From the NCBI GenBank assembly GCA_021613375.1, contig CM038720.1, positions 20,300,715-20,364,714 of the forward strand: a stretch of 64,000 bases of DNA, read 5' to 3'. Source of the stretch: Megaleporinus macrocephalus. Lineage: Eukaryota; Chordata; Actinopteri; Characiformes; Anostomidae. Shown piece by piece: positions 35,863 through 48,089 of the stretch; position 1 is the first letter of the stretch, and every line of letters begins with the position of its first letter. Under the pieces are notes generated by a model. That model was not told the origin of the DNA and did not search any database. It worked only from the letters and a program-made list of their open reading frames with translations. A program made the translations under genes and the position numbers.

Positions 35863-36149
35863 TGTATTGTACATAATATGCAATAAAAAAATAGCATGTC
35901 ATATAAAATCATTATTTGAGCTTGTAACACGTGCAGAAAATCAGCTATATCACACATTACTGTTTATATTATCATTGTTTATAGTCCTTATTAAAACATA
36001 TTTATATTTACTTATACTTTTACTATTACTTATTTAAACACGTCATACCTGCTTTTAAATTACATTATCAATTTCGTTTTCTGCTCTTTAAAAACACATA
36101 ACCAGGCACACAATGTGATCCAGTTTCCAGCACCTAAGCTGGCCATGTG

Positions 36150-36492
36150 CTCGTGCTGTTCACCCCAGAGCAGAGGAGCAGCGGAGGAGCAGCGGAGGAA
36201 CAACGGAGCCCGGTTGTGCTGCGTGTTGTTTCTGTGAGCGTTGTTAACCCGGCATGTGGACAAGCCTGCACCGCTCACAATGCGTTCTGTACTTCTTCAA
36301 AAAAGGTGTGTCACTTTACGAACGGGAGGCCATTTTGTAAAGAGGCGCCTGAGCGTGTGTGTGTTTTCTGCGCTCACGTCAGTAGCAGGAAGTGTGCACG
36401 AGAGTGTGTGTGCGCCTTTGTTGCTTAGCTGTGCTTCACAGCACCCACACACTTTCTGCCTTGTTTGGGTTCATTATTATCATCATCACCGC

Positions 36493-36527
<35 letters not shown>

Positions 36528-36581
36528 CCACGCTGTCTCTGGTCCTCCTGTCGTTTTGCCTCGCCACTGTTTCTTCTGTGC
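36150..36581 (+). promoter_or_regulatory. ptbp3: Candidate ptbp3 promoter and 5' UTR
   Basis: A locally GC-richer stretch (repeated GGAGCAGC near 36170-36200), then an ATT run (36496-36522) and pyrimidine-rich DNA directly before the putative start codon. It lies about 2.7 kb from the hsdl2 start, in divergent orientation. The transcription start is not visible. Confidence 0.3.
36496..36522. repeat. (ATT)n microsatellite
   Basis: About nine ATT units. Confidence 0.9.
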
Positions 36582-36589
36582 AATGGATG
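36582..36589 (+). CDS. ptbp3: Candidate first coding exon of ptbp3 (M-D-G)
   Basis: ATGGATGG is followed by a consensus-like donor GTATGT. Polypyrimidine-tract-binding proteins start Met-Asp-Gly, and in the family the first coding exon is this short with the Gly codon split. In human 9q32 PTBP3 lies divergent from HSDL2, exactly the position and strand seen here, and its first intron is very long. The second exon (a VTDLITVG-type peptide) was not found in the window, so the call rests on synteny and this short motif. Confidence 0.4.
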
Positions 36590-36891
36590 GGTATGTTTTG
36601 ATTTCCTCTTTCTTTATGATGCACGCTTGGACCAAGTGCTCTCTGTGCTTTAGGAGGAGGATATGTTTCCATTTTGCAGAGTGTGCATGTATATGTTTGT
36701 ACATCCGTATATAGACCTGTATGTTTGTACGTATCAACAGTGATGGGACGACGGGGCGACTGCATGGAAGTAAATGTGTAAAGATGTTTGAATGTCTGAG
36801 TTTTTTTACTTGCTTGAGCTGATACGCTACTTTTTTTCCAATTTAGTGAGCTCAAAATGACGAAGCTGGCTTCTGATGATCGAACGTAGCC

Positions 36892-36972
36892 GTTCCACCT
36901 TAAATGGTGCAGCAGATACGTTAAGGCGCCTGAGGCGTCAGTGTGTAACTGCTGCACCAGTTAAGGTGGAAC
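36892..36972. repeat. Foldback element, 24-bp arms
   Basis: Positions 36892-36915 and 36949-36972 are reverse complements with one mismatch (GTTCCACCTTAA, then TGGTGCAGCAG), around a 33-nt loop that itself has self-complementary parts. A decayed relative lies at 9400-9510. Confidence 0.85.
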
Positions 36973-37131
36973 TGGAAATTCGAAATGGGGAGCCAGTTAA
37001 ACTTCTCTGAACGAGAACACGAATGCTTCCAGATTTTACGATTATCCGTCGATGGTTAATCCCTATGGGGAAGAATTAAAGATTTAAAGTTAGGTTTGTT
37101 TAAGGAAGTTGCCTCGTTATGAATATGAACA

Positions 37132-37195
37132 TATAATAATAATAATAATAATAATAACAACAACAACAAAAACAACAACAATAATGAGAATAATA
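37132..37195. repeat. (AAT)n/(AAC)n microsatellite
   Basis: About nine AAT units run into AAC units and mixed triplets. A TTG/TTA mirror stretch lies at 37270-37308. Confidence 0.85.
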
Positions 37196-38067
37196 ATGAT
37201 AGTAATAATACAAACTCTATACTCATACTCAACGTTCCAGCCTATAAACCAACAATGTTGTAGCTAATGTTTTTGTTGTTGTTATTATTATTGTTATTAT
37301 TATTATTTTAAATATTAATTACTCTGTATTTCCACAGGCTAGCTAGTAAGCGCTAACACAGAGGTAACAACGCCAGTAGTAATAGGAGGTCTGCCATTTT
37401 AAAGCCACTGAGGGGCGTTTCTGTGAGCCCAAAAAAAAGCGAGTTCATGCTGAAAATCTGTTCGAATTGAGCGGCCTCTGTATATGTTTGTGAATATGTC
37501 GGTGAAGCGATAAAGCTAACCTCCATATTTTAGGGCTGATTGTTTACAGCCCGCGTGCGTGGGAAGAGCAGGGCGGTGTGGGCGGAGGGGGCTCTGCTCA
37601 GTGGCGCAGCCGTTCTAGCTTTATTTAGCCATTTCTTTGACTTTTAGATCTTTTATCTTCATAGTCAATTTAAACTGGGATTTGTCCTTCGTACAAGTAG
37701 CTTCTTTAGTCGACCACATTTCTCCCCTTTTTAATCAACCTGGCTAGCTTGGACGGGGCGATTTGATCAAAATGTGTTATAGGTGTACGGCTGTGTCCCA
37801 AATGGCTCCCTACTCCCTGAACAGTGCGGTTACGAAATATAGGCTTCTCTACCGAAGTGCACTATGTGCTTGTGGTTGAGTGCTGCGAACACGAGTCCTC
37901 AGATTTCTCTTTGTGACACTATTCAGGGTCCTGTAGTCAGAGTTTTAAGACCTACGTAGTACACTAGCTAGGAAGTTAAAGATGGATTTTTCATATGTTA
38001 CGTTAGCCACTCAGAAAGAGACCACATATATTTTTAAAATAAAAAAAATAAATAAATAAACAAAAAA

Positions 38068-38125
38068 GGAGTGTGTGTGTGTGTGTGTGTATATATGTAT
38101 GTGTGTGTGTATGTATGTATATATA
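38068..38125. repeat. (GT)n / GTAT microsatellite
   Basis: GTGTGT run, then TATATGTATGTGTG and GTATGTAT. Confidence 0.85.
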
Positions 38126-39469
38126 TATGTATCTTAATATATCATGTATATCGTGTAATACAAGTTCCAAAACATAGTGACAAATCGATAATGTTTTGAA
38201 TTCTTTCATTATGTTTGTGATTAGTGCATTTACACATATGTCTGCCTATACAGCGACACCCATTTAAGTTATAAGGAGTGTTTCAGCCCAGCCTGCTTTT
38301 CAGGCTCTATTAACATTTCTTAAATCAGATCTTTTGAGACGACTGTCACTGGCTGTTGTTTGATTGGATTTGTGTGTCCAGACTTCAATAACCTGTCTGA
38401 ATAGGCTGCTAGTAACGGTGTAGGAAGTGTAAAACCCAGCACTTCCATCACTCTGGATTTTACATTGTCATTGTTTATCATGTAGCGAGTGACACGAGAC
38501 ACTTTAAAATTCAGCCTGAGCATCCAGACCGAGGCGCATTGGTAAAAATTCTAATGGAATCGCATTTCAAAGTTGAGATTAGCAAAAATCTGCTTTCTTT
38601 TTTTTTTTATTTTTTGCTGTTCAGACTTTACAAAACACAATTTGGATACAGTCTAGATATCTCTGAAATTGGATTTGGGCTGGCTATCTAAACAAGGCCT
38701 TTGAGTGAAGCACAGCCAATCAGAAAAGAGCCCACTTACATATCAGTTTTAAAGGCACAGTACAGAAACAGCTTCTTTATTTCTTTGAGGTTTGTAAAGC
38801 GGTCCCATATAAATGAATTATGACTGTTTTTGGCACATAAAAGCCTCACAAATGTCATAGAATAAAATACGCCAAAAATGCAGTTTACGGGCCCATAAAA
38901 TCCTGGAGGTGTGTCCCGCTGCATCGGCAGACTGAAAGGCAGGGAGAGCTTTCCCCAGCGCGCACGACTGACCTTTAACTCGACATGTATGTAGAGAAAT
39001 ATATGCGTGTAGCCTGTCAAAAGAAGGCATTGCTGTTTCAGAGCTTTTTATAGCACAAGCTGGTAGTGAGCTGCCTACGTAACCCCGCAGTCGCACAATT
39101 GAAAGCATCAGATTATTGTGCCTTTCTTTCGCTCTCTGGGGATTTCCCAGCCCCAAAAAACTCCCACACCAGTCTCTCCCATTAATGAACATTAAACTGT
39201 GTAAGAATGCACTCGAAAGCAACTGCTTCCCATTTAAACACAAACACGTCCATATTTCCATGTTTGCATGGGCATTAGTGAAACGTGGTGATGATCATAC
39301 ATGAGCCAGGTCTGAACAGTGCTTGGCGAGGGTGGGTTGGTTTGAGGTTGGCTATGGCTGTTGGTCTGGGGAATTCCATCAGTTTATTTTTTTTATTTTT
39401 TTTTCAAAATGTATGCATAATTTAATTTTTGAGATGTAAACAGTCATTCAGAATGGTTTAGGCGTTGTG

Positions 39470-40060
39470 GCATTGTAAATAAACGTGAAGTTGTGAATTC
39501 CTAACAGTGGTAGTGATGGGAACCAGGGGTCTTAGTGTCTACAGCACAAGTGTTTGCTATCCAGCATAACCTGTGAACCTACGTATAATGTATAATGGTA
39601 AAACAGTAGTAAGTCTGAAAAATAAAAATACAAAATGTATAACACCCTGTCTGTACCCGTCCACCATTAATATATGAGTGCATTTTAGGTCAAAAGCTTT
39701 TCTCAGAAAACACTGTATCCACATTTCATGTAATTTCACTTCCTGTGATGTAGCTTAAAAAGCATTGGATGTCTGGTTCCCACCACTGCTTATGAAATGT
39801 TGACATGATATTTCAAAATCCAACCACTCTAAATGACTTTGCCTCCACATTAAAGAGGCACTGGTGAGTACTGCGTGTAAGTGGTGTTGATGATAAAATA
39901 CATTTTAGGTTAGAAAAACACAAAACTATCATAAAACAAGATACCAGGCAGTGTAGTTCATGTAATAACTTTCTGTGAGGGAGCTTTTAGAGGAAGATGT
40001 CTGGTTCCTATCACCACCACAATTCTGACTTTCAGAACAAGCCATAACAAATGACTATGC
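39470..40060. repeat. Two dispersed repeat A fragments
   Basis: ACAGTGGTAGTGATGGGAACC near 39505 (plus orientation), and GTCTGGTTCC.A.CACCAC near 39768 and 40000 (reverse orientation), with AACCACTCTAAATGACTTTG at 39822. Confidence 0.55.
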
Positions 40061-41329
40061 TGAAAGTTTGGAAAAAATTTTGATTGGTTGGTGTGAATGA
40101 CAGCGTCCTGTCATGTTTTTTTGCAATTGTTTTGTCTTGTAAAGTAAAATGTCCATTAATTAGGAAGCTCTATACTTAACAATGTAAGTAGATGTTCAGA
40201 GGAATGTAATTAATAATCAGTAATGATACCAGAGATTGTTGTGGTTGAAGGTGTCATATTTATTGTGGTGCATGCATGGTCTTTGAGGAGGATTGAGAAA
40301 GTCTTAATTCAGTCATATGGTCACCCATGTGAGCCACAGTAAGCCAGTTGCGTGTGATTTGTTAAGTGAGAAGTGAAAATACTGCTTGTTGTACATTCAG
40401 TGTGATCTGGTATGGATGTAATACATACTTTTTTTAAGCTTCTCCTTAAGAGCCCGTCTAAATAAAACATGAACCAAGAACCCTACACCATTAACAGCAC
40501 TAGCAGAGGCTTTGTGGAGTGACTTGGCTCTGCTAGGCTATGTGGAAAATGTGGCTGAGGTGTAGCTGTGAGAGGCGGCAAACTGGCCTAACCTGTCCTC
40601 AGCAGGTCCCATGCCCTTAGCTCACAAACAAGGTGACTATTTGACTTCAGTATTGGTGTCTATACGAAAAGCAAACATAGCCTGAACACTCAGTGTTTAG
40701 AATCACAATTTGATATATGTTTCTAATTGACTTCACATAACCTTGTTTGTACTTGAGATTTATAAAGTGACTAGGACTAAAGTTGTGATTTTGACTTTTA
40801 TACCGATACAAGTGTAGTATCTTATTATTTAATACTAAAATGATAGTGTGGTATAGATTGAAACCTAAGAAACACTCAATGTTTATTAGATTTAACCCAG
40901 AGGTGCTCAAATTAGGTACCAAAAACAGTCCAAAAAATAAATTTTCACATAACTATTTTCTGACCTTTCTTCAACTCTCAGTAAAAACAGGTTGATGATG
41001 GCCTAGAACCTCATAGAATGTATTTATAGATCATTTAAAATTGTTTTCTGATGTTTCGAATTGCTGTTACTGAGTTGAGGTTGTATGTAAATGCTGGGGG
41101 TGTGAATATTAATAAATATGTTAAGCAGCAGGTTTAGCACTTTGGAATAGGCTTGATTTGCTGTCCTATCTTGTAAATACTGGATTTGTATATGAGGCAG
41201 GTACTATAGTGTTTGATGTCCATGGTGTGTCAGTTCTATGTCTTTTTATTCAACTATAACAATGTAAATACAGTTTTACAGTCTATGACGTGTAAATGAA
41301 CTCTGTTCGGCTGTGTTGTATTCTTCCTC

Positions 41330-41515
41330 GTGCAAAAAGCAGTGGCTAAAATGAACTGCTGTGCAGACATTTGGCTTTTGTGACATCACAAAGTCAGTGA
41401 ATTGAAAACGGGCTGTTTATGCAGTCTGAGAGGTGAACAGCACTACTGTAGCAATGTCGAGTGTCTACAGAGAGGAAATCTGATTTCCTGTGAAATGGGC
41501 CCTTTAAATAGCTCT
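41330..41515. repeat. Dispersed repeat B copy
   Basis: TTTTGTGACATCACAAAGTC, GGGCTGTTTATGCAGTCTGA and AAATGGGCCCTTTAAA occur in the same order as at 32800-33045. Confidence 0.65.
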
Positions 41516-42559
41516 TAAAGTTAGAGTATGGAATTGTGGACCGTTATTGAACTTTCAGCAGTGCTAATATGGTCCCTCTATAAGAGGTTTGAGAAGCAAT
41601 CAGCCCCAGCCTGCCTTAGTAGCATGAATTAGCAATGACTGCCCACACACAGCATTATCTAGCACTGTAACCCAATAACCACCACTGCGAAGTCTAGCTT
41701 GTGCTTCTCACGTGGCTGGCCGTGTTCTCGCAGCTCTCCATTTTACTCTGATGCTTTGAGCCAGGAGAAAACACCATGTGCTACTTCTTGTTGTTTTGAC
41801 AGTGATATATGTCTAGATATGCGGGGCAGTTACTTCAGGAAGTTTCTCCGCAGACAAGCAACAGTTCAGCTTACTCTCGGCAAATTACATCACCGTGTTT
41901 TATAGTCGCACTTCCTGCCGAGCGAAAGGCGGAAATGTAGCCTTTTATCAAAAAGCTTTCAAACACTTGTGTTCTTAGTCGTATGCATGAGACACAAGAC
42001 TGCTACTGTACAAAGCAGATTATGGCCTTTTCCTAAACCTTGTTTTGGTTGGGACTCTCACTTCCGTGTTCAGTTTGTGGTGCAGTTCTTATTGAACAGA
42101 TGGAAGAACCTGTTTTAAAAGTGGACGTAAAGGTTCATGCTTCGGCAGCAAGAATGCACCTTCACCGCTGCTGTAGTAAGCTTGGCACATGACCTGTTCT
42201 TTGGGTTACGCACTGCACTATTATTGCCGCTTATGTTTCCTTGATGCATATCAGCTGAAACAATGTCAACACGGATGAGGTTCCAAAAAACTGAGTCATT
42301 TTAGGAGGGTGAACGTTTGGCTCCTTGCTCTAGCTGCTTCTTGTTGTTGTTGCGCTCTGTGTTTTGAAGGCTGAAGCTGGGCAGGATTTGGGGTATGGTG
42401 TAAAGGAAATAGCCCAGACCACATAATTACAGAAATCACACTTAAATGCTGGTTGGTATGACTTGGCAGCGGCAGTACTTTTAGTTACATTGGCACATGT
42501 GCATTAAAGTTGGCCCCCTTGTCGAGTAGATACAGGGGATCTGCTCTGACTTCTACTCT

Positions 42560-42800
42560 ATAGTCTGGAGGTGGGTGATATGGCATATGTATAATATCAC
42601 AGTGTGTTATGATCTTTTTCACACATCTGATCTGTTACTATCAAAAACTATGAACACGGTTTTATTTAGGATTTTGTACATACCGTGCTGCACTAAACCA
42701 GTTAAACAGGGCTCTTTGTAATGAACTGTGCTGGTGTTCAGTGTTCTTCAAATACTGGCCATATACACTTATATTACCCAGCCACATTGTAGCCATACAC
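42560..42800. repeat. Dispersed repeat C copy
   Basis: GTGGGTGATATGGCATATGT, then CCGTGCTGCACTAAACCAGTTAAAC and a TGAACTGTGCTGGTGTTCAGTGTTCT-like phrase; the same order occurs at 45590-45700 and 50090-50180. Confidence 0.6.
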
Positions 42801-43505
42801 CTGCTGCCTTATAGGATATTCGTGGCTCTGTTTAGGTGAAACGTTGAGACTGTTTTGAAAAAATCTGTGCCAAGATAAAACAGGCAGGACAACTACGACG
42901 TTCCGGATACCAGACATTACAAACAACTGCTGCAATAAACAATAGTAATCAGTTGGCTTGAGCCTTCACTTGCTTGCTTGGGTTTGAGACTTGCAAACAT
43001 TTTCACAGAACTATATGAGGAACCTCCAAAACAAGCTGGGAAATGGCTCAACACGTTTTTTGGCTGTCCTGGAATTCCGTTTTACCAGAAGTTTTTTCAC
43101 ATGTTCAGGTTTTAGTCCAAGATTTATTTTATTTTTGGTTGAATTAAGGGAAGGGTTTCTATCTGCTCTCGCTTCCTTTGTTCTTTGTCTTTACCAACGC
43201 CATGGTTGATAATGAGGACCTTCCTTAACGCGTCCACCTCAGAGAGTGTCAGCGCGGTCTGCAGAATGCTGTATTGTTACAAGACAAGAACCTTCAGGTA
43301 TTGTATATTGTATCACACACAGACCCCTAAGGACCCTCATGGTTGTGTGTGAGTCATTTGCATGAGTCGTTTAGAAATATCAGGAAAAACTTTAGAATTC
43401 ATGTGATTTGTATAAACTGTGATTTTGTGCAAAAAAGATGATTTTATTGGTTCAAAAAAAAAATGTTAGTTATTTGGGAAAACTTGTTTTGCTGTCCCTC
43501 CACAG

Positions 43506-43676
43506 CTGTGCACAACAGTAGTGATATTAAAGGAATATCCTTCATTAAGACTCCCGGACATCCCGGCAAAACAGTCTACAGCTTCACTCCCACCAATGTA
43601 GGTGTCTTTCCTCCCAGATGGAATGGAATGTCTGATAAGCAGGATGAAGGCTCAAGTCTGGAACCGCAACGTTCTC
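43506..43676 (+). CDS. Candidate unassigned coding exon
   Basis: A pyrimidine-rich acceptor (CTGTCCCTCCACAG) and a donor (CTC|GTAAGG) bound 171 nt open in phase 1-1. The peptide reads AVHNSSDIKGISFIKTPGHP, then GKTVYSFTPTNVGVFPPRWN and SDKQDEGSSLEPQRS. Composition looks protein-like, but I recognise no family. It does not fit the carried phase of the putative ptbp3 start exon. It could belong to another transcript or be chance. Confidence 0.25.
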
Positions 43677-44215
43677 GTAAGGTTCAGGAGGTTCTGGGCG
43701 TTTGGTTTGTTATTTTGTTGAATGTAATGTTGATGTTAAATCTGCTTTCCTCGCAAAAGTGTTGCAATATTGACATGTACTCAGTTTTTCAGAAGGGAAG
43801 AGATTTATTTTCTACTAGTTTTATTTTCTACTAGTGGTTAGGTTCTGCCAGGATGGAATAAGATGGTTTCAGTTCAGTCTTATCCACTGTAGTCCTTCAT
43901 AAGTGTGTAATCTGTATATAATATGTAGCAGGAAGGCAACAAGCTCCTGCACATCTAACGTTAAATACACAGTAATAGTGGAGACTGTACAGCACAGGGA
44001 AAAGCTAACGTCCAGCCGGGTGAGTAGAGCATGAGAGCAGTGCAGCAGGTCGCGAGACAGACAGGAAATGCTCTTTTCTCTTTGCGAGCCTTGGTTTATT
44101 AAAGCCCTGGGCTACAAGAGAGCGGATTCACGTGATTCTGCTGTCCTGCACGGTTGGGTCAACACGAAATGCAGTTCATTTTGTAGGGGCTAGAGAAGTG
44201 TACTTCATGCTGACT

Positions 44216-44345
44216 GATGTTTGTTTGTTAAATGATGATGTTTGTTTGTTAAATGAAGATGTTTGTTTGTTAAATGATGATGTTTGTTAAATGATGATGT
44301 TTGTTTGTTAAATGAAGATGTTTGTTTGTTAAATGATGATGTGTT
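44216..44345. repeat. 21-bp minisatellite (about 6 units)
   Basis: GATGTTTGTTTGTTAAATGA plus A or T, repeated; one unit lacks a TTTG. Confidence 0.9.
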
Positions 44346-44999
44346 TGTGGTTTAAATTAAGATTGTTCTCTGTAAATTGAAGGCCCTGGCTGTTTTGGCC
44401 AGGAACACCAGAATGTGGAGTTTTACTGCTTTAGCACTTTAAGGCTGAATGCAGTGCGCTAGTCTGCCAGTTAGATGTGTTTGCAGGGTGCAGAGGTGCA
44501 GAGGTTTGGTTGCTTGGTCTAACTCGTCTATAAACTGCTAACAAGTTCTGTGTTGTTAGGTTACTCCTCCACACTTAAAGCTTGCAGTCTGATCTATAAT
44601 AACAAGTTTGTTAGTTTAACAAGTAGTTTTTCAAATTATGCCTACCACATAAAAATGATGAATCTTTTGGCTCTAGGAGAAAGCCACCCTTTTTAGAATT
44701 CAGGCAGGATATCAGTAATAATAGGGTAACAGCAGACGTGCTCTGTCTATGCTTTGTAAGAACTCTTGCTAGGTTGGACAGTGTTTACAGAATGTTGGCA
44801 AAGTCCTGTTAAACCTGTCAGAATACCACATTTTGCAGTGTATTATGTATTTCAGGGAATTGCTCTGCTAACAGATTGGATGTAGCTTAATTTTTTTTGG
44901 CATGAGTTAACGTCAGCGCGGTGACAAACTTGTCATTTTCAACGTGCTGGTTAGCTACGACAGCGTAGCCCAGCTCAGTATCGCAGAAACTCGGGCAAC

Positions 45000-45800
45000 T
45001 TCATATTATGTAGCAACTCTAAATACCAGCCTAGATGTGGCAAATAATGCTGCGTATTGGCAAAAACCTGCCGATACAATACGTATTATAGTACAGCGGT
45101 CACGATTCAATATATCACGCTATACTGTGATACTGCAAGCAAAGTGATATATTGTGATTTTTCTAATCCTACTATTAAAACACACCACTATATGAACAGG
45201 TTTGCCAATGCTTACGATAGCATTGCGCCCTTGTGCTGCTTGTTAATGTTGAAGCGGAGCTGAAAAGGGTTTACAACACTGTCATCTAGTGGTCAGAGAT
45301 TTAAACACAACACGCATTGATTCACTAATTCAGTCTGCCAGGAATCTGTGTATCAATACTGTTTCACAGTATCGTGAAACATAATATCCTGATATGCAAT
45401 AGATTTCAATATTTTCTAACACCCCTAGTGGCAAATATACAATATCATGACCACAAGACTTTTTTACAATACACAATATGTCACAATGCTTATATTTTCT
45501 GATATCTGCTCAGTTGGAACAAAAAAAAGTAGAGCAGCGCTACATTTTAATACGAATCCTAAATACCATAAATATGAGTACAATTGTTTTTAAGCAGTAT
45601 TTGTGTTGCACTGAATCGTGTTGCAGTTACACTGGACTACTTTTACACCCTTTATAATGAAATATGCAGTTGATCAGTGTTTTACAGTTACTGACCATAT
45701 ACACCATATTTACAAAGAAGTGTAAGTACAGTTATTAAATTAATTAACAATTTGTTTTGTGTTGTGAATTCATTTTGCACAATAATGATATATATTGTCA
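45000..45800. repeat. Dispersed repeat C region
   Basis: Phrases such as CAATATATCACGCTATACTG, CAATATGTCACAATGC, TTTCTGATATCTGCTCAGTTGGAAC and CTTTATAATGAAATATGCAG match 49810-50180 and 42560-42800 in order. Open frames within it are chance. Confidence 0.6.
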
Positions 45801-46448
45801 TATTCAGACATTACTCTGAAGACTTGGCTAACAGTGTTTAGCTGCAAGCTTTGATAGGCTGTTCCAAATTCTTTAACCTAGCTATGCGTTTATATATTAT
45901 GCTAAACCGATAGAGAAATGTGGTTGAACTTTACAGTAATAGACATTATTATTCAAAATGTGTGTAAATTACGATCATTGTCTGTGTTTTCATGCAAAAA
46001 CTTTAACTAATCTGCTTGTAGATTAGGACCGAGGTGTTTATCTGCACACTCTACTCAACAATCTGCTGAAAATCTCCATCCACACGTACACTACAAGTAA
46101 TCAGATCCAAAATTTTCCACTTACTGTAGACGCGAGGCTGGTCAGAGTGAGACGGGCGGCAGGGTGAGTTACCTGAGCTTAGTTATAGCTTTGTAATGCA
46201 CTGATTTAAGAAACTTTGTTCTGTAATTGGCATAAACTGTCCTTCATTTTCTTGTATACTCCTCTAAACAGCTTGTTATTGTGAGCCTCATGACCGTCTT
46301 TCTGTCTCCTGTTTTTAAGTGTTTTAAAGAAGCATAAGCTTCGTCTCTTCTGCAGATCAGATTTTGTCTTTTGTTGTAAAGATTTTTCATCATCGCTGTG
46401 AAAAGAAAAACAAGTTTATCTATTATATTATCTGTATCTGCTTCTGCT

Positions 46449-47265
46449 ATAAAGACCGTGGTTCTGTGGATGTTCTATAGTAAAGACAGTGATTCTGTGG
46501 ATGGTTCTATAGTAAAGATAGTGGTTCTGTGGATGTTCTATAGTAAAGACAGTGATTCTGTGGATGGTTCTATAGTAAAGATAGTGGTTCTGTTGACAGT
46601 TCTATAGTAAAGACAGTGGTTCTGTGGATGGTTCTGTAGTAAAGATAGTGGTTCTGTTGACAGTTCTATAGTAAACACAGTGGTTCTGTGGACGGTTCTA
46701 TAGTAAAAACAGTGGTTCTGTGGACGGTTCTATAGTAAAAACAGTGGTTCTGTGGATGGTTCTATAGTAAACACAGTGGTTCTGTTGATGGTTCTGTATT
46801 AAACAGTGGTTCTGTGGATGGTTGTATGGTAAACACAGTGGTTCTGTGGATGGTTCTATAGTAAACACTGTGGTTCTGTTGATGGTTCTATAGTAAACAC
46901 AGTGGTTCTGTTGATGGTTCTATATTAAACACAGTGGTTCTGTGGATGGTTTTGTATTAAACACAGTGGTTCTGTGGATGGTTTTGTATTAAACACAGTG
47001 GTTCTGTGGATGGTTTTATATTAAACACAGTGGTTCTGTGGATGGTTTTGTATTAAACACAGTGGTTCTGTGGATGGTTTTATATTAAACACAGTGGTTC
47101 TGTGGATGGTTCTATAGTAAACACTGTGTTTTTGTTGATGGTTCTATAGTAAACACAGTTGTTCTGTTGATGGTTCTATATTAAACACAATGGTTCTGTG
47201 GATGGTTTTATATTAAATACAGTGGTTCTGTGGATGGTTCTATAGTGAAGACTGTGATTCTGTAT
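46449..47265. repeat. 32-bp minisatellite (about 25 units)
   Basis: Units read ACAGTGGTTCTGTGGATGGT, then TCTATAGTAAAC, with variants (TTTTGTATTAAAC, TTGATGG, AAGATAG). The phrase GGTTCTATA also marks dispersed repeat D, so the array may have grown from such an element. Confidence 0.9.
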
Positions 47266-47601
47266 AGAAAAGTTAAATATAAATATATATAAAAAAGCAA
47301 GTACTAGTTTTAGTGCTTGTGAACTGTCTCACTAGTCATTCTAGAACTGAGTGCTTCACACCAAAGCACTCCAAATGACTTTGCTAACAATTTAATGATT
47401 TAATAATTCAGGAGGAAACTGATTGGAGGTTGACTTCTTGCCTTTTAAGAGGGAAAAGCTTTTCTGCAGTGTTCTTATACGGGTCGCGCTGAGCTTATGT
47501 AAGGATGCTGCTTAGTGGATGTTTGGTTTAGGTTTGGCTGTTGCCTTTGTTTGCATGCAGGTCTTTAGACTGACTTCTTTCAGCTCGGCTGGAGGGAGTT
47601 T

Positions 47602-47835
47602 TCACGCCCCACACTTGCTGCTGCTCCGCTGATTGTTGCCTGCTCCTTTGAAGCTGCGTCCACCAGTTGCTGTTTCCTCCTTCCCTGCAGTTTTATTTGC
47701 CAGCTCTTTTGTGTTTAATGTCCTTTCTCCACATGTTAGAGCCCAATCGAACAAACTTTGACAGTAACTGCTGGTCTTGGTGCTCTGCTTATCTTCTGGT
47801 AGCTCTCGGTTGGGCATGAGCTCAGGAAGTGCTGC
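47602..47835. other. GC-richer single-copy-looking block, not called as a gene
   Basis: A 71-codon minus-strand frame crosses this block, but its composition is not convincing, no family resemblance is seen, and no good splice acceptor precedes it. Confidence 0.3.
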
Positions 47836-48089
47836 TAAAAAAAGGGCCTAGAAAAAGGTGAAATTTCCTTCTCTGGAACTTCAGGACACAAAAATGTCAT
47901 AAAATCAAAGCGTTTTTCTGCATGAGTCACATACCCTGACACGGTGATGGCATAACGTCTGTCTTCGTGACATTTTCAGGGCTGGGATCTCTTTAAGGGG
48001 AATTCCACTGAATTATTATTTTTTTAAATCTGCGTTATTAGGATGGGGTGGGATGTGAACAGAATTATTCGGAGTGGTATTGTGTGGTA

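Larger units (their letters stand above)
33660..36150. other. Intergenic DNA left of the putative ptbp3 start
   Basis: No exon. Contains repeat A (33955-34225), repeat E (34226-34570), a TG run (34612-34648), part of repeat C (35570-35700) and an AT microsatellite (35774-35857). Confidence 0.5.

Noticed and set aside
35714..35957. Ile/Tyr-repeat open frames
   Set aside because: Translations of the AT microsatellite.
36275..36310. Plus-strand start ATGCGTTCTGTACTTC with donor GTGTGT as an exon joining 43506
   Set aside because: The carried phase puts a stop in the 43506 exon within five codons.
36241..36957. Open frames of 60-173 codons on both strands around the ATT run
   Set aside because: Mutually overlapping in many frames, driven by triplet-repeat composition; only the short M-D-G exon has outside support.
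46398..46607. 69-codon frame with internal repeats
   Set aside because: Produced by the 32-bp minisatellite; the frame ends as soon as the units drift.
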